Positions 1 through 7,960 of a stretch of 32,231 bases of DNA are shown here, one piece after another. Made by a program: the position numbers and the translations under genes. The notes under the pieces were generated by a model. That model did no database searches. It saw nothing but the letters and a program-made list of their open reading frames with translations, and had not been told where the DNA came from. The stretch is from positions 1 to 32,231 of the forward strand of contig QCEW01000017.1 of the NCBI GenBank assembly GCA_003280445.1. Reading direction: 5' to 3'. Positions within the stretch are counted from its first letter, which is position 1. Every line of letters starts with the position of its first letter. This DNA comes from Prochlorococcus sp. AG-363-A03. Lineage in GTDB: Bacteria; Cyanobacteriota; Cyanobacteriia; PCC-6307; Cyanobiaceae.

Positions 1-1
1 T

Positions 2-2203
2 CAAATCAACAAAAACAGCCTTATTAAGGCTATAAATGCAATTAGAGGGGACAAAAAAGTGACCCAGAAAAATTCTGAAAATAGCTACGAAGCTCTTCAG
101 AAGTACGGCCTAGACCTTACTTCTGCAGCCAAAGATGGAAAGTTAGATCCTGTAATTGGAAGAGATGAGGAAATCCGAAGAACGATTCAAATACTTAGCC
201 GTAGAACTAAAAATAATCCCGTATTGATTGGAGAAGCTGGAGTGGGTAAAACAGCAATCATTGAAGGTTTAGCACAAAGAATTATCAACGGAGATGTTCC
301 TAAAGCCCTTGAAGACCGTCAATTAATTTCCTTAGACATGGGGGCTCTAATAGCAGGTGCAAAATTCCGTGGTGAATTTGAAGAGAGACTTAAGTCAGTT
401 CTTAAAAACGTCACAGATTCAGAAGGAAAAATAATTTTGTTCATCGATGAAATTCATACTGTCGTCGGAGCAGGAGCGAGTGGTGGAGCAATGGACGCAA
501 GTAATCTCCTAAAACCAATGCTTGCTAGAGGTGAACTGAGATGTATTGGAGCAACAACCATCAATGAACATAGAGAACATTTTGAGAAAGACCCTGCGCT
601 GGAAAGAAGATTTCAGCAAATACTTGTAAAACAACCCTCAGTCCAAGATACGATTTCAATCTTACGAGGACTAAAAGAAAGATATGAAGTCCATCATGGT
701 GTTCGTATCTCTGATAACGCTCTAATAGCTGCGGCGATATTGAGTGATAGGTACATACCCGAGAGGTTTTTACCTGATAAAGCTATCGATCTAATAGATG
801 AATCAGCCTCACGTTTAAAGATGGAAATAACATCAAAACCAGAAGAAATTGATGAGATTGATAGAAAAATCATCCAACTTGAGATGGAGAAATTATCTTT
901 GCAAGGTGAGTCAGATTCTTCTAGTAAAGAGAGACTTGAATTAATTACTACGGAACTAGCTTTATTAACAAAAAATCAAATTGAAGTAAACAAGAAATGG
1001 GAGCAAGAGAAAGAGTCAATCGAAGAAATTTCAAGACTTAAAGAAGAAATAGAGAAAGTACAACTAGAAATAGAAAAAGCAAAGAGGAATTATGACCTCA
1101 ACAGGGCGGCTGAACTTGAATACGGTACCCTTGTGAATTATCAACAAAATTTAAAATCTAAAGAACTTAATTTAAAAGATTCATCTCACAATACTGAGAA
1201 ATCACTTTTGAGAGAGGAGGTTGTCGCTGATGATGTAGCTGAAATTATTGCAAAGTGGACATCTATCCCAGTTAAAAGACTTGCGCAAACTGAAATTGAA
1301 AAATTACTCAATCTTGAATCTGAGCTTCATAAAAAAATTATTGGTCAAAATAAAGCCGTCCAATCCATATCATCTGCCATACAAAGATCAAGGACAGGGC
1401 TTAGTGATCCAAATAAACCAATAGCAAGTTTTCTATTTTTAGGACCGACAGGCGTTGGTAAAACTGAATTATCTAAGGCTTTGGCTTCTCAACTTTTTGA
1501 TAGTGAAAATGCCTTAATTAGAATAGACATGTCTGAATATATGGAAAAACACTCTATAAGTCGTTTAATTGGTGCTCCTCCTGGTTACGTTGGTTACGAA
1601 GCAGGTGGACAATTAACAGAAGCAATCAGAAGAAAACCTTATTGCGTTTTGCTCTTCGATGAAATTGAAAAAGCACATAAAGATGTTTTCAATGTATTGC
1701 TACAGATACTCGACGAAGGCCGAGTAACTGATGGACAAGGAAGAACAACAAATTTCAAAACCACTATTATTATTCTCACCAGTAATTTAGGAAGCGAATT
1801 AATCTCTGAAAATGTTGTAACTAATAATCCGTCGACAAATATAGATGAACTTATTAATCAAGAACTGAAATCAAATTTCAGGCCTGAGTTCCTAAATAGG
1901 CTTGATGAAATAATTAATTTTGAACCGCTTAAAAAAGAAACTCTACTTAAAGTAGTCGATTTACAATTAAACCGTTTACGAGAAAGGTTAGAAGCTAAAG
2001 GAATCGAGCTTGAAATTGATGGTGATGTATTATCTTTGATTACTGAAATTGGATACAACCCAAGTTATGGTGCTAGACCCTTAAAAAGAGTGATTCAAAA
2101 AGAATTAGAAAGTGAAATAGCAAAATATATCCTTAAAGGCAAATATAAAGAAGGAAGCACTATAAAGATAGAAAATAAAGACTCAAAATTAATTTTCAAC
2201 TAA
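2..2203 (+). CDS. clpB: ATP-dependent protein disaggregase ClpB, 5' end cut by window edge
   Basis: Hsp100 AAA+ disaggregase that, with DnaK, threads aggregated proteins through a cytoplasmic hexamer. The reading frame is open back to base 2. The GTG at 59 is an internal valine codon, because the upstream codons read as normal ClpB linker sequence ([12 protein letters not shown], then the [12 protein letters not shown] stretch). About 733 residues are present of a family length near 860; the missing part is the N-terminal substrate domain. Visible parts: first AAA module with Walker A GEAGVGKT and FIDEIHT, a coiled-coil middle domain with the ClpB-typical [12 protein letters not shown] segment (which separates it from ClpC), and a second module with GPTGVGKT, the pore loop GYVGYE and LFDEIEKAH. 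Family assignment is very secure; whether it is ClpB1 or ClpB2 cannot be told. Confidence 0.97.
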   Translation, partial: QINKNSLIKAINAIRGDKKVTQKNSENSYEALQKYGLDLTSAAKDGKLDPVIGRDEEIRRTIQILSRRTKNNPVLIGEAGVGKTAIIEGLAQRIINGDVPKALEDRQLISLDMGALIAGAKFRGEFEERLKSVLKNVTDSEGKIILFIDEIHTVVGAGASGGAMDASNLLKPMLARGELRCIGATTINEHREHFEKDPALERRFQQILVKQPSVQDTISILRGLKERYEVHHGVRISDNALIAAAILSDRYIPERFLPDKAIDLIDESASRLKMEITSKPEEIDEIDRKIIQLEMEKLSLQGESDSSSKERLELITTELALLTKNQIEVNKKWEQEKESIEEISRLKEEIEKVQLEIEKAKRNYDLNRAAELEYGTLVNYQQNLKSKELNLKDSSHNTEKSLLREEVVADDVAEIIAKWTSIPVKRLAQTEIEKLLNLESELHKKIIGQNKAVQSISSAIQRSRTGLSDPNKPIASFLFLGPTGVGKTELSKALASQLFDSENALIRIDMSEYMEKHSISRLIGAPPGYVGYEAGGQLTEAIRRKPYCVLLFDEIEKAHKDVFNVLLQILDEGRVTDGQGRTTNFKTTIIILTSNLGSELISENVVTNNPSTNIDELINQELKSNFRPEFLNRLDEIINFEPLKKETLLKVVDLQLNRLRERLEAKGIELEIDGDVLSLITEIGYNPSYGARPLKRVIQKELESEIAKYILKGKYKEGSTIKIENKDSKLIFN

Positions 2204-2227
2204 AAAGCTTTAAACGTTAATTGTATT

Positions 2228-2719
2228 TCAACAAGAAGTCTTAATATCTTCAGGATTGAACCACTCAGGGAGGAAGGTATAACAAGCAGAATTAACATCA
2301 TTTTCATGTGCTATTGCTTTCCAACAACAAGATCTACCTTTTTCTCTTGAAAATAATAAATCATTAGCCCATCCCCACACTAATTCAGCGGTTGATTCCA
2401 TACCAACATTATTCATAACTCTGAGATCTAGTACTTCTTTAGAGTGAAGGTCTTTCCATGTCTCAAGAAGAGGATCATCAAAATTGACTAAAAAAGTATG
2501 ATCAAAATGCTCTCTTAACTTCTCTTCCAAAGGCCTCAGACTTGAAAAATCGACAACGAAGCCATTTTCATCAAGTTCGTTTGAAGCAAAACAAAAGGTA
2601 AAGCTTCGACTGTATCCATGAACATAACGACAATGTCCTTTATGTTTCCATTGACGGTGTGAGCATGGATAGTCTTTAAAATGCTTTGAGCAATTAAATG
2701 GAATATCTTTAATCGTCAT
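2228..2719 (-). CDS. 6-pyruvoyl-tetrahydropterin synthase / 6-carboxytetrahydropterin synthase (QueD-like) protein
   Basis: A 163-residue protein of the T-fold PTPS/QueD family, which converts dihydroneopterin triphosphate in tetrahydropterin or queuosine/7-deazaguanine synthesis. Visible signature elements: PCSHR with His21 (first zinc ligand position), GHCRYVHGY with Cys30 at the catalytic cysteine position and His34 as second ligand, VVDFSSLRPLE, and FDHTFL (Asp73-His74). The usual HxH pair is HGY here, so the third zinc ligand position is Tyr36. The protein is also longer than most QueD enzymes (about 120-140 residues). It ends 24 bases from the convergent clpB stop. Family membership is clear; the substrate is not, so no symbol is given. 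Confidence 0.82.
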   Translation of the reverse strand: MTIKDIPFNCSKHFKDYPCSHRQWKHKGHCRYVHGYSRSFTFCFASNELDENGFVVDFSSLRPLEEKLREHFDHTFLVNFDDPLLETWKDLHSKEVLDLRVMNNVGMESTAELVWGWANDLLFSREKGRSCCWKAIAHENDVNSACYTFLPEWFNPEDIKTSC

Positions 2720-2795
2720 AAAAAGATGAATAAAAAACCAATAGAGGATTAAATTTAAATAATTAGAGTTAAAAGCCTATTTGGCTTAATTAAAA

Positions 2796-3440
2796 ATGCT
2801 TTTTATAGATAATCTACATTTTGATCAAAATGGACTGATCCCAGCCATAGCTCAAGATTGGGTCGATGGCTCAATTTTAATGATGGCATGGATGAACAAA
2901 GAATCCATTACGAAAACATTAGAATCTGGTGAAGTTCACTATTGGAGTCGGTCAAGGAAAGAACTTTGGCACAAAGGGAAAACTAGCGGTCATTTTCAAA
3001 AACTGAAAGGAATTAGAACTGATTGCGATTCAGATACAATACTTTTATCAATTGAGCAAATTGGTTCAATCGCCTGTCATACAGGGAAAAGAAGTTGTTT
3101 CTTTAAAGATTTAGAAACAAATGAAGACGTTCTTTACCCTCCATCTGATGCATGTAGTGAATTATTCAAAGTGATAGAGAGTCGTAAACGTAATCCTGAA
3201 GAGGGCAGCTATACAAATAGTCTCCTAGAGGAAGGCAATAATAAAATCCTAAAAAAGATAGGCGAAGAAACAGCAGAATTTATTATGGCTTGTAAAGATA
3301 AAAATCCTATTTCAGTTGCTAATGAGGCTGCCGATCTAATTTTCCATATGCAAGTTTCTTTAGCCCATCAAAACGTTTCCTGGGAAGACGTTCTGAAAGT
3401 TCTAGTTAAAAGAAGAGGAGCTCCAAGAAGAAATCAGTAG
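2796..3440 (+). CDS. hisI: Bifunctional phosphoribosyl-AMP cyclohydrolase / phosphoribosyl-ATP pyrophosphohydrolase
   Basis: Fused HisIE (214 residues) that does steps 2 and 3 of histidine synthesis: pyrophosphate removal from PR-ATP, then opening of the adenine ring of PR-AMP. The N-terminal HisI half has MMAWMN, HYWSRSR..LWHKG, TDCDSD and [10 protein letters not shown], the last two carrying the metal-binding cysteines and aspartates. The C-terminal HisE half has [18 protein letters not shown] and NEAADLIFH, the helical MazG-like NTP pyrophosphohydrolase core. Length fits the usual two-domain form. Its ATG is 76 bases from the divergent QueD-like start; no clear ribosome binding site is seen, which is common in this type of genome. 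Confidence 0.95.
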   Translation: MLFIDNLHFDQNGLIPAIAQDWVDGSILMMAWMNKESITKTLESGEVHYWSRSRKELWHKGKTSGHFQKLKGIRTDCDSDTILLSIEQIGSIACHTGKRSCFFKDLETNEDVLYPPSDACSELFKVIESRKRNPEEGSYTNSLLEEGNNKILKKIGEETAEFIMACKDKNPISVANEAADLIFHMQVSLAHQNVSWEDVLKVLVKRRGAPRRNQ

Positions 3441-3901
3441 CGAAAGAAGCAACACTTAATATTATTTTTTCATTTATAAATTAAGTTTCTTTGGTAAAAG
3501 AGAAAGAATTAAATTCATAAAAAAGTCTTGAAAGAGAAAAAAATGAATAAACCGATTTTCTTAAATCTTTGCTAAAAAAACGTTTTCCTTAAATCTGAGA
3601 TAGCAATTATAAATAATTATTGGAGACTAAAAAATCTTTAAAGAGGTTGATAGTTCAAAAAACTACTTTGAAAACATCATTGATACCAGTGATTTATAAG
3701 AAATCTTTATTAAAAAATAATTTATTTAAACGCATTTTAAACAAGACCAGTAGAAATTATAAAAAGCTTCTTTTGGCAAAATTGACCTAGTGAAAGCATT
3801 AAGAATAGATAAAGGATAAATAATAAATTCCGAACACTTTATTACGCCTATTGAAAGTAAACAATTTTTCTCTAGGTTAATAATACAAGGAGGAATAAAT
3901 C
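3441..3901. other. 461-base AT-rich gap between hisIE and the sigma factor gene
   Basis: I find no credible gene here: only very short ORFs without coding character, such as a 10-codon one beginning near 3543. Apart from the weak hairpin near the hisIE stop, the gap probably holds the promoter and 5' leader for the sigma factor cluster. A -35-like TTGACC occurs at 3782-3787, but I see no convincing -10 partner. The gap is unusually long for such a compact genome. Confidence 0.5.
3454..3486 (+). terminator. Weak stem-loop after hisIE, possible terminator
   Basis: Fourteen bases after the hisIE stop, ACTTAAT (3454-3460) pairs with ATTAAGT (3480-3486) around a 19-base loop that contains a run of six T. 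The stem has only one G-C pair, and the T run lies in the loop, so this is at best a poor intrinsic terminator. Confidence 0.25.
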
Positions 3902-3904
3902 GTG
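3888..3904 (+). promoter_or_regulatory. Strong Shine-Dalgarno site before GTG start of sigma factor
   Basis: AAGGAGGAATAAATC immediately precedes the GTG at 3902. Most other genes in the window have no recognisable Shine-Dalgarno site, so this one is notable. It fixes the start despite the non-ATG codon. Confidence 0.75.
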
Positions 3905-4825
3905 AGTTCATTAAGCGACTTTCTTGGAGAAATAGGAAGACACGAATTGCTCACACCAGAGCAAGAGCTCACGATGGGTAGAGAAGTGCAAGCAATGGTT
4001 GCTCTTAATGAACGCTGCCAACAAGCTGGTGGTAATGGGCCAGAGTGCGAGTATTCAAGCGCAGAAAAGAAAAAAATTAAATCAGGTGAGCGTGCCAAGA
4101 ATCAAATGATCACTGCGAATTTGAGACTTGTTGTGAACTTGGCTAAACGCTATCAAGGTAAAGGTCTTGACCTCCTTGATTTGATTCAAGAAGGTACCCT
4201 AGGGTTAACGAGAGCTGTTGAGAAATACGATCCCAAAAGAGGCCATCGATTTTCAACTTACGCTTATTGGTGGATTAGGCAAGGACTAAATAGAGCGCTG
4301 TCAACACAAAGTAGAACTATAAGAATTCCTGTAAACATAAATGAAAAGCTAACAAAACTTCGTGCTGCCAAATCTCGACTAATGCAAGAACTTGGAGTTC
4401 ATCCCTCAACTAATCAAATAGCAATACAAATGAAAATCCCTATAGAGGAAGTAGAAGAATTGCTTGCATGCGAGTTGAGAAGTATCACAGTAAGTTTGCA
4501 AGGTGCAGTCAAATCAAAAGCAGATCCCTCAGAGCTTGTCGATATTCTTCCAAGTGAGGAGGTACCTCCTATGGAACTAGCCGAATTAGCAGAAAGAAGT
4601 GCTTCTGCTTGGTCATTATTAGATAAATCAAATCTCACACCCAAGGAGAGAACAATACTAAGTCTTCGATTTGGCCTAGATGGATCTAATGAATGGAGGA
4701 CCTTAGCTGAAGTAGCAAGACAAATGAATTGCAGCAGAGAATATTGCAGACAAGTTGTACAACGCGCATTAAGGAAATTGAGAAAGACAGGGATTCAAAG
4801 TGGTCTTTTAGAGACAAGTATTTAA
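3902..4825 (+). CDS. RNA polymerase group 2 sigma factor (RpoD-like)
   Basis: Sigma-70 family protein of 307 residues that directs RNA polymerase to promoters; group 2 because it has regions 1.2 to 4.2 but lacks region 1.1. Visible: region 1.2 ([20 protein letters not shown]), region 2 with [41 protein letters not shown] and RTIRIPVN, region 3, and a region 4.2 helix-turn-helix ([20 protein letters not shown]). The start is GTG, supported by a strong AAGGAGG eight to nine bases upstream. The recognition helix is unusual ([17 protein letters not shown] instead of the common TRERIRQIEAKALRKLR form), so promoter choice may differ. Which numbered cyanobacterial sigma it matches cannot be told. 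Downstream genes follow almost without gap. Confidence 0.93.
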   Translation: MSSLSDFLGEIGRHELLTPEQELTMGREVQAMVALNERCQQAGGNGPECEYSSAEKKKIKSGERAKNQMITANLRLVVNLAKRYQGKGLDLLDLIQEGTLGLTRAVEKYDPKRGHRFSTYAYWWIRQGLNRALSTQSRTIRIPVNINEKLTKLRAAKSRLMQELGVHPSTNQIAIQMKIPIEEVEELLACELRSITVSLQGAVKSKADPSELVDILPSEEVPPMELAELAERSASAWSLLDKSNLTPKERTILSLRFGLDGSNEWRTLAEVARQMNCSREYCRQVVQRALRKLRKTGIQSGLLETSI

Positions 4826-4827
4826 TT

Positions 4828-5193
4828 GTGGTTAGTTCAAGAAACTCAGATAAAGAAGTATTTGAAGCAGAAGTACTTGAAAGTTCTGTTATCGACGAGG
4901 GCATACTTAAAAAGATCTTATTAAGAGCAGGCAGAGTCATTGCACAGCCTGCTTTAGAGGGGTTTGAACTCATCATTGACAACTCAACTCCTCCCCAAGT
5001 AAGAATATCCATAATGGGAGCACTTACTTATTTAATTGTGCCTGTTGATTTAATTCCCGACTTTATTCCTGCCACTGGTTTTAGCGATGATCTTGTTGCT
5101 CTAACTGCTGCAATTGGTCTTTGGCAACATCACATCACTCCAGAAATAAGGTTCAGAGCAAAATCTAAGCTAGATAAATGGTTCCCTCTATGA
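4828..5193 (+). CDS. DUF1232 / YkvA-family small membrane protein
   Basis: About 121 residues with the DUF1232 core: VRISIMGALTYLIVPVDLIP, then DFIPATGFSDDLVALTAAIG. The hallmark is the hydrophobic helix followed by PxDLIPDFIP and GxxDD. The biochemical role of the family is unknown; members are thought to sit at membranes. I choose the GTG at 4828, two bases after the sigma factor stop. The frame also opens farther upstream inside the sigma gene, but that stretch reads as out-of-frame sigma sequence. The tight spacing suggests cotranslation with the sigma factor, and the gene's stop overlaps the next start. Confidence 0.8.
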   Translation: MVSSRNSDKEVFEAEVLESSVIDEGILKKILLRAGRVIAQPALEGFELIIDNSTPPQVRISIMGALTYLIVPVDLIPDFIPATGFSDDLVALTAAIGLWQHHITPEIRFRAKSKLDKWFPL

Positions 5194-5522
5194 GCAAAGA
5201 ACGCTGGTCTAAAAATATCGAAGAAGATCTAATACTTCTTATCAAAGATTGGTTGAAACAGATTGGCAGAACCCAATCGGAACTTTGCCAAACTCTTAAT
5301 CTCCCTTCAGCAAGAATACCAACTTTAATTGAATCTTTAAAAAAAGATTTTAATTCTGGTGGTATACCAAAAATTGCTAATCGACTTTGTGAAGTTGAAG
5401 AGTTATGGACAAACGGAGGAGGAGGGAAAACAAAGAAAAGCTTTGAATTAAATTCTTCTGGACAACTTGATCTTCTTGACGAAATTTGTGAGGATCTTTC
5501 AAAAATTAATTTCAATAAATAA
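5190..5522 (+). CDS. Conserved-looking hypothetical protein, possible HTH
   Basis: A 110-residue soluble protein that I do not recognise. The start at 5190 is chosen because its ATG shares ATGA with the stop of the DUF1232 gene, a classic coupling arrangement; an ATG four codons earlier is possible. The N-terminal half is helical, with a stretch (IGRTQSELCQTLNLPSARIP) that looks like a helix-turn-helix of the Xre type. The C-terminal part is acidic and ends DLLDEICEDLSKINF. It has no signal peptide or membrane segment. Position between a sigma/DUF1232 pair and a cytochrome suggests a shared operon, but gives no function. Confidence 0.7.
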   Translation: MSKERWSKNIEEDLILLIKDWLKQIGRTQSELCQTLNLPSARIPTLIESLKKDFNSGGIPKIANRLCEVEELWTNGGGGKTKKSFELNSSGQLDLLDEICEDLSKINFNK

Positions 5523-5535
5523 AATTTACAAGTCT

Positions 5536-5907
5536 ATGGAAAAAAGTTTGAATTTTTTTTGCATTAAAATAAGAGCCTTTTTGCTAATCAGTTTTTGTTG
5601 TACATTTTTTTATTTATGTTTGCCGAAAGAGCTCAATGCTTTTGAGACGGATTTAGGGGAAAATCTTTTCAAACACAACTGTTCTGCATGTCACATTAAT
5701 GGCGGTAACATAATCAGAAGGTCAAAGAATTTGAAAATTTCATCATTAAAGCGTAATGGAATTGACAATCCAGAAGTCATAGCCAAGATAGCTAGACAAG
5801 GGATAGGAATAATGAGTGGCTATGAAGATGTATTAGGAGAGAATGGCGATCAACTTGTAGCTAATTGGGTCTGGGAACAAGCTCAAAAAGCTTGGGTCCA
5901 GGAGTAG
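5536..5907 (+). CDS. Secreted class I c-type cytochrome (cytochrome c6-like)
   Basis: A 123-residue monoheme cytochrome for the thylakoid lumen or periplasm. A basic N-terminus and a hydrophobic core at about 13-29 form a Sec signal, with likely cleavage after Ala35 (KELNA/FET). The heme site is CSACH (Cys49, Cys52, His53), and Met93 in GIGIMSGYED is the probable sixth ligand. The C-terminal QAQKAW resembles the closing helix of cytochrome c6. The Met loop lacks the usual AMPAF sequence of PetJ, so it may be one of the c6-like low-potential variants rather than the main plastocyanin substitute. The ATG at 5536 gives a proper signal peptide. It lies 13 bases after the unknown gene and overlaps the convergent YciI gene by 25 bases. 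Confidence 0.85.
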   Translation: MEKSLNFFCIKIRAFLLISFCCTFFYLCLPKELNAFETDLGENLFKHNCSACHINGGNIIRRSKNLKISSLKRNGIDNPEVIAKIARQGIGIMSGYEDVLGENGDQLVANWVWEQAQKAWVQE

Positions 5908-6152
5908 ATTTCGAAATCAGTCCATATTCCCTCTCTCCAGTAAACGTCATCTTTGATAAGACTTCTAATATGCTCAATGTCCTCAGATTTAAAAATCCCA
6001 AAAACATATCTATTACATTTTGTCGGTCCTAATGTTATTAATGTACCTTCTTCTTTAAGTAATGAAAGTCTTTGAAGATGCTCTTCCCTAAAAGGTGTTC
6101 TCTTTATTAGAGCATCTTCACAATAAGACCCCCAAAGGACAAATTGATCCAT
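5883..6152 (-). CDS. YciI-like (YCII domain) protein
   Basis: An 89-residue protein with the ferredoxin-like YCII fold: HLQRLSLLKEEGTLITLGPT followed by YVFGIFKSEDIEHIRSLIKDD and a final DFEIYSWTQ. Families of this type include a proposed dehydrochlorinase and stand-alone domains without assigned substrates, so no reaction is claimed. I start at the ATG at 6152 (MDQFVLWGSY); an upstream TTG would add three residues. The last 25 bases overlap the end of the cytochrome gene on the other strand. Confidence 0.78.
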   Translation of the reverse strand: MDQFVLWGSYCEDALIKRTPFREEHLQRLSLLKEEGTLITLGPTKCNRYVFGIFKSEDIEHIRSLIKDDVYWREGIWTDFEIYSWTQAF

Positions 6153-6243
6153 AATTTTCAAATTAAATTAAGAGAATATTTCTCAAAATAAACATAGAAA
6201 GGAATTCGATTTTCAGCTTGATCTGTTGCCATTTTTAAAAACA

Positions 6244-7056
6244 TTAATTAGTTGCTGCCCTTAGTTCTTTACAAAAAGAACCAGCTTCTTCGACTTTCAT
6301 TCCCATAGAAGCATTAGCAATTCTTTTAACTAGAGCACTACCAACAATTGCACCATCTGCTCCCCATTCTCTAACTTGTTGGATATGTTTTACTTCCGAG
6401 ATTCCAAAGCCAACAGCAATCGGACTAGATGAAGAGTGTTTTAGTTGCTTAACAAGAGTACCAACATTATCTTTTAGTGAAGACCTTTCTCCTGTGACTC
6501 CAGTAACACTAACTAGATAAGTAAATCCATTAGAAGTCTCTGCAATTTTTTTCATACGATCCTTGGGTGTAGTAGGAGCAACTAATAGAACCAAATCAAT
6601 TTCTTTAGATTCAGCCATCTCAGAAAGTTTCTCTGCTTCCTCTAAAGGAAGATCCGGAACGACAAGTCCTGAGACACCTACTTCCGAAGCTTGTAAGCAA
6701 AATTCTTCCAGACCTTTATTGATAAGTGGATTTGAGTAAGTAAATAGAATTATTGGTATTTTCAATTGATCTCTCAATTTAGACAACATTTGAAAAACCC
6801 TGTCAGGAGAGGTTCCTGCAGAGAGCGCGCGAGAAGCTGCTAATTGAATAATCGGTCCGTCTGCTAAAGGATCACTATATGGAATACCTAGCTCAATCAT
6901 GTCAGCGCCATTAGATTGAAGTTCTAACAAAATCTTTGCTGTAGTTTCCAAATCAGGGTCACCTGCCATAAGGAAAGGCATGAGTGCAATTCTGTTCTCC
7001 TTTTTTATTTTGGAAAAAGACCTACTGATATTTGTACTTTTCAATGTTCTAAGCAT
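6244..7056 (-). CDS. trpA: Tryptophan synthase alpha subunit
   Basis: TIM-barrel lyase (270 residues) that cleaves indole-3-glycerol phosphate and channels indole to TrpB. Visible: PFLMAGDP, then [16 protein letters not shown] with the catalytic pair Glu55 and Asp66 (family Glu49/Asp60), [23 protein letters not shown] and the phosphate-binding VGFGIS and GAIVGSALV. Length is normal. It is the last of a minus-strand group ndhL-DUF3007-trpA, an order I recall from cyanobacteria; trpB is not in this window. Confidence 0.97.
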   Translation of the reverse strand: MLRTLKSTNISRSFSKIKKENRIALMPFLMAGDPDLETTAKILLELQSNGADMIELGIPYSDPLADGPIIQLAASRALSAGTSPDRVFQMLSKLRDQLKIPIILFTYSNPLINKGLEEFCLQASEVGVSGLVVPDLPLEEAEKLSEMAESKEIDLVLLVAPTTPKDRMKKIAETSNGFTYLVSVTGVTGERSSLKDNVGTLVKQLKHSSSSPIAVGFGISEVKHIQQVREWGADGAIVGSALVKRIANASMGMKVEEAGSFCKELRAATN

Positions 7057-7133
7057 TGGGTATCTATCTTTTTTATCATTTTTGTATCCCTAAGAGTGAA
7101 AAATTATTGAGATTTAGTAATTAAAACTTAAGT

Positions 7134-7460
7134 TTATTCAATACTTTCTTCCTCAATGGTTTTTAGTAATTCAATTTTTTCTTCATCTGTCATAGCCTCA
7201 AACTTTTCTCTAATTTTTTCAACAGTCAATTTTTCATAAGCCTCTCTGTATCTTTTACGTTGCTCCATAAAAGTCATATTTCCTGAAAAAACTCTGAAAA
7301 GGTAAGAGGCTGTCCATGCAAAGATAATTAGAATTAATATTGACTGTGCTGCAATACCAGCTGATATTGATTCAAATCCAAGCAACTGAAATACTTCATA
7401 TCCCAAGCCTCCTAAAACAAAAACAGTCAAGCCTATTTGAAAAACCTGTGCTCTGGTCAA
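7134..7460 (-). CDS. DUF3007 small membrane protein
   Basis: A 108-residue cyanobacterial/plastid-type protein. Two hydrophobic segments at about residues 8-26 and 35-54 are followed by a charged helical tail (MEQRKRYREAYEKLTVEKIR and onward, ending in acidic residues). The family's function is not established; its steady location next to ndhL suggests, by inference only, a thylakoid role. The start is three bases after the ndhL stop, so the two are probably cotranslated. Confidence 0.85.
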   Translation of the reverse strand: MTRAQVFQIGLTVFVLGGLGYEVFQLLGFESISAGIAAQSILILIIFAWTASYLFRVFSGNMTFMEQRKRYREAYEKLTVEKIREKFEAMTDEEKIELLKTIEEESIE

Positions 7461-7463
7461 AGT

Positions 7464-7736
7464 TCAAAACTCCTCTTTTCCATTCATTCTTAAATTAAGA
7501 AACGGTGCAAACAAAACCATTCCAGGAAAGAAAAGAAACACAAGTCCATATATAAAAAGGCGTTCTAACTTTCCCATAACATTCCAACGATTATTCATCC
7601 AATAAAAAAGAAATAAAGGAACTACCAATAAATACATTCCCCCCAATACCACATAAGCAGATAATGTAATTATCGGATTAAAAGCTCCTATTAATCCAAA
7701 AGGGATTAAACACACAATCGAGATACAAAACATCAT
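7464..7736 (-). CDS. ndhL: NAD(P)H-quinone oxidoreductase subunit L
   Basis: Small thylakoid membrane subunit of the cyanobacterial NDH-1 complex (cyclic electron flow, respiration, CO2 uptake). The core [18 protein letters not shown], then [20 protein letters not shown] and PFLNLR, is typical, with three hydrophobic segments. The start is uncertain. Tandem ATGs lie at 7736 and 7733, the first sharing its A with the discriminator base of tRNA-Leu; a GTG at 7715 would give 83 residues, closer to the family length of about 77-85. Codons upstream of 7736 belong to the tRNA and are not protein coding. No Shine-Dalgarno site could exist outside the tRNA if an ATG is used, which favours GTG or leaderless-type initiation on a processed message. 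Confidence 0.85.
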   Translation of the reverse strand: MMFCISIVCLIPFGLIGAFNPIITLSAYVVLGGMYLLVVPLFLFYWMNNRWNVMGKLERLFIYGLVFLFFPGMVLFAPFLNLRMNGKEEF

Positions 7737-7822
7737 GGGAGTGGGGGGACTTGAACCCCCACGGCCAAAAAGCGGCCAACAGATTTTAAGTCTGGTGCGT
7801 CTACCAATTCCGCCACACTCCC
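7736..7822 (-). tRNA. tRNA-Leu (UAA)
   Basis: Class II tRNA of 87 nt without encoded CCA. The acceptor stem GGGAGTG (5') pairs with CACTCCC (3') and is followed by discriminator A. The D arm reads GCGGAATTGGTAGACGC. The anticodon loop CTTAAAA has anticodon TAA (786-788 in the 7700s, i.e. 7786-7788). A long variable arm pairs GGCCG with a matching CGGCC-type strand, and the T arm GGGGG-TTCAAGT-CCCCC closes perfectly. The 3' end touches the ndhL start codon. Confidence 0.95.
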
Positions 7823-7960
7823 CAGTGATAGCAAGGGTTGTCACAATGCTAGAGATTCAACTCTAAGCCATTTACATATTAGCGTAAATGTATGTGCTTA
7901 AATCAGTACTCTTAAGAATATCTAGAGTTAAATAATTATTGGAGGGATCATTCACCAATC

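Noticed and set aside
3726-3911. 61-codon minus-strand ORF in the gap before the sigma factor
   Set aside because: No recognisable motif, overlaps the sigma factor ribosome site, and has a composition expected of random AT-rich DNA.
4729-4827. N-terminal extension of the DUF1232 protein into the sigma gene
   Set aside because: The extra residues are out-of-frame sigma region 4 sequence; the GTG at 4828 gives a normal family length.
7737-7844. Long N-terminal extension of NdhL
   Set aside because: These codons are the tRNA-Leu gene read in frame; the tRNA folds perfectly, so the extension is not protein coding.
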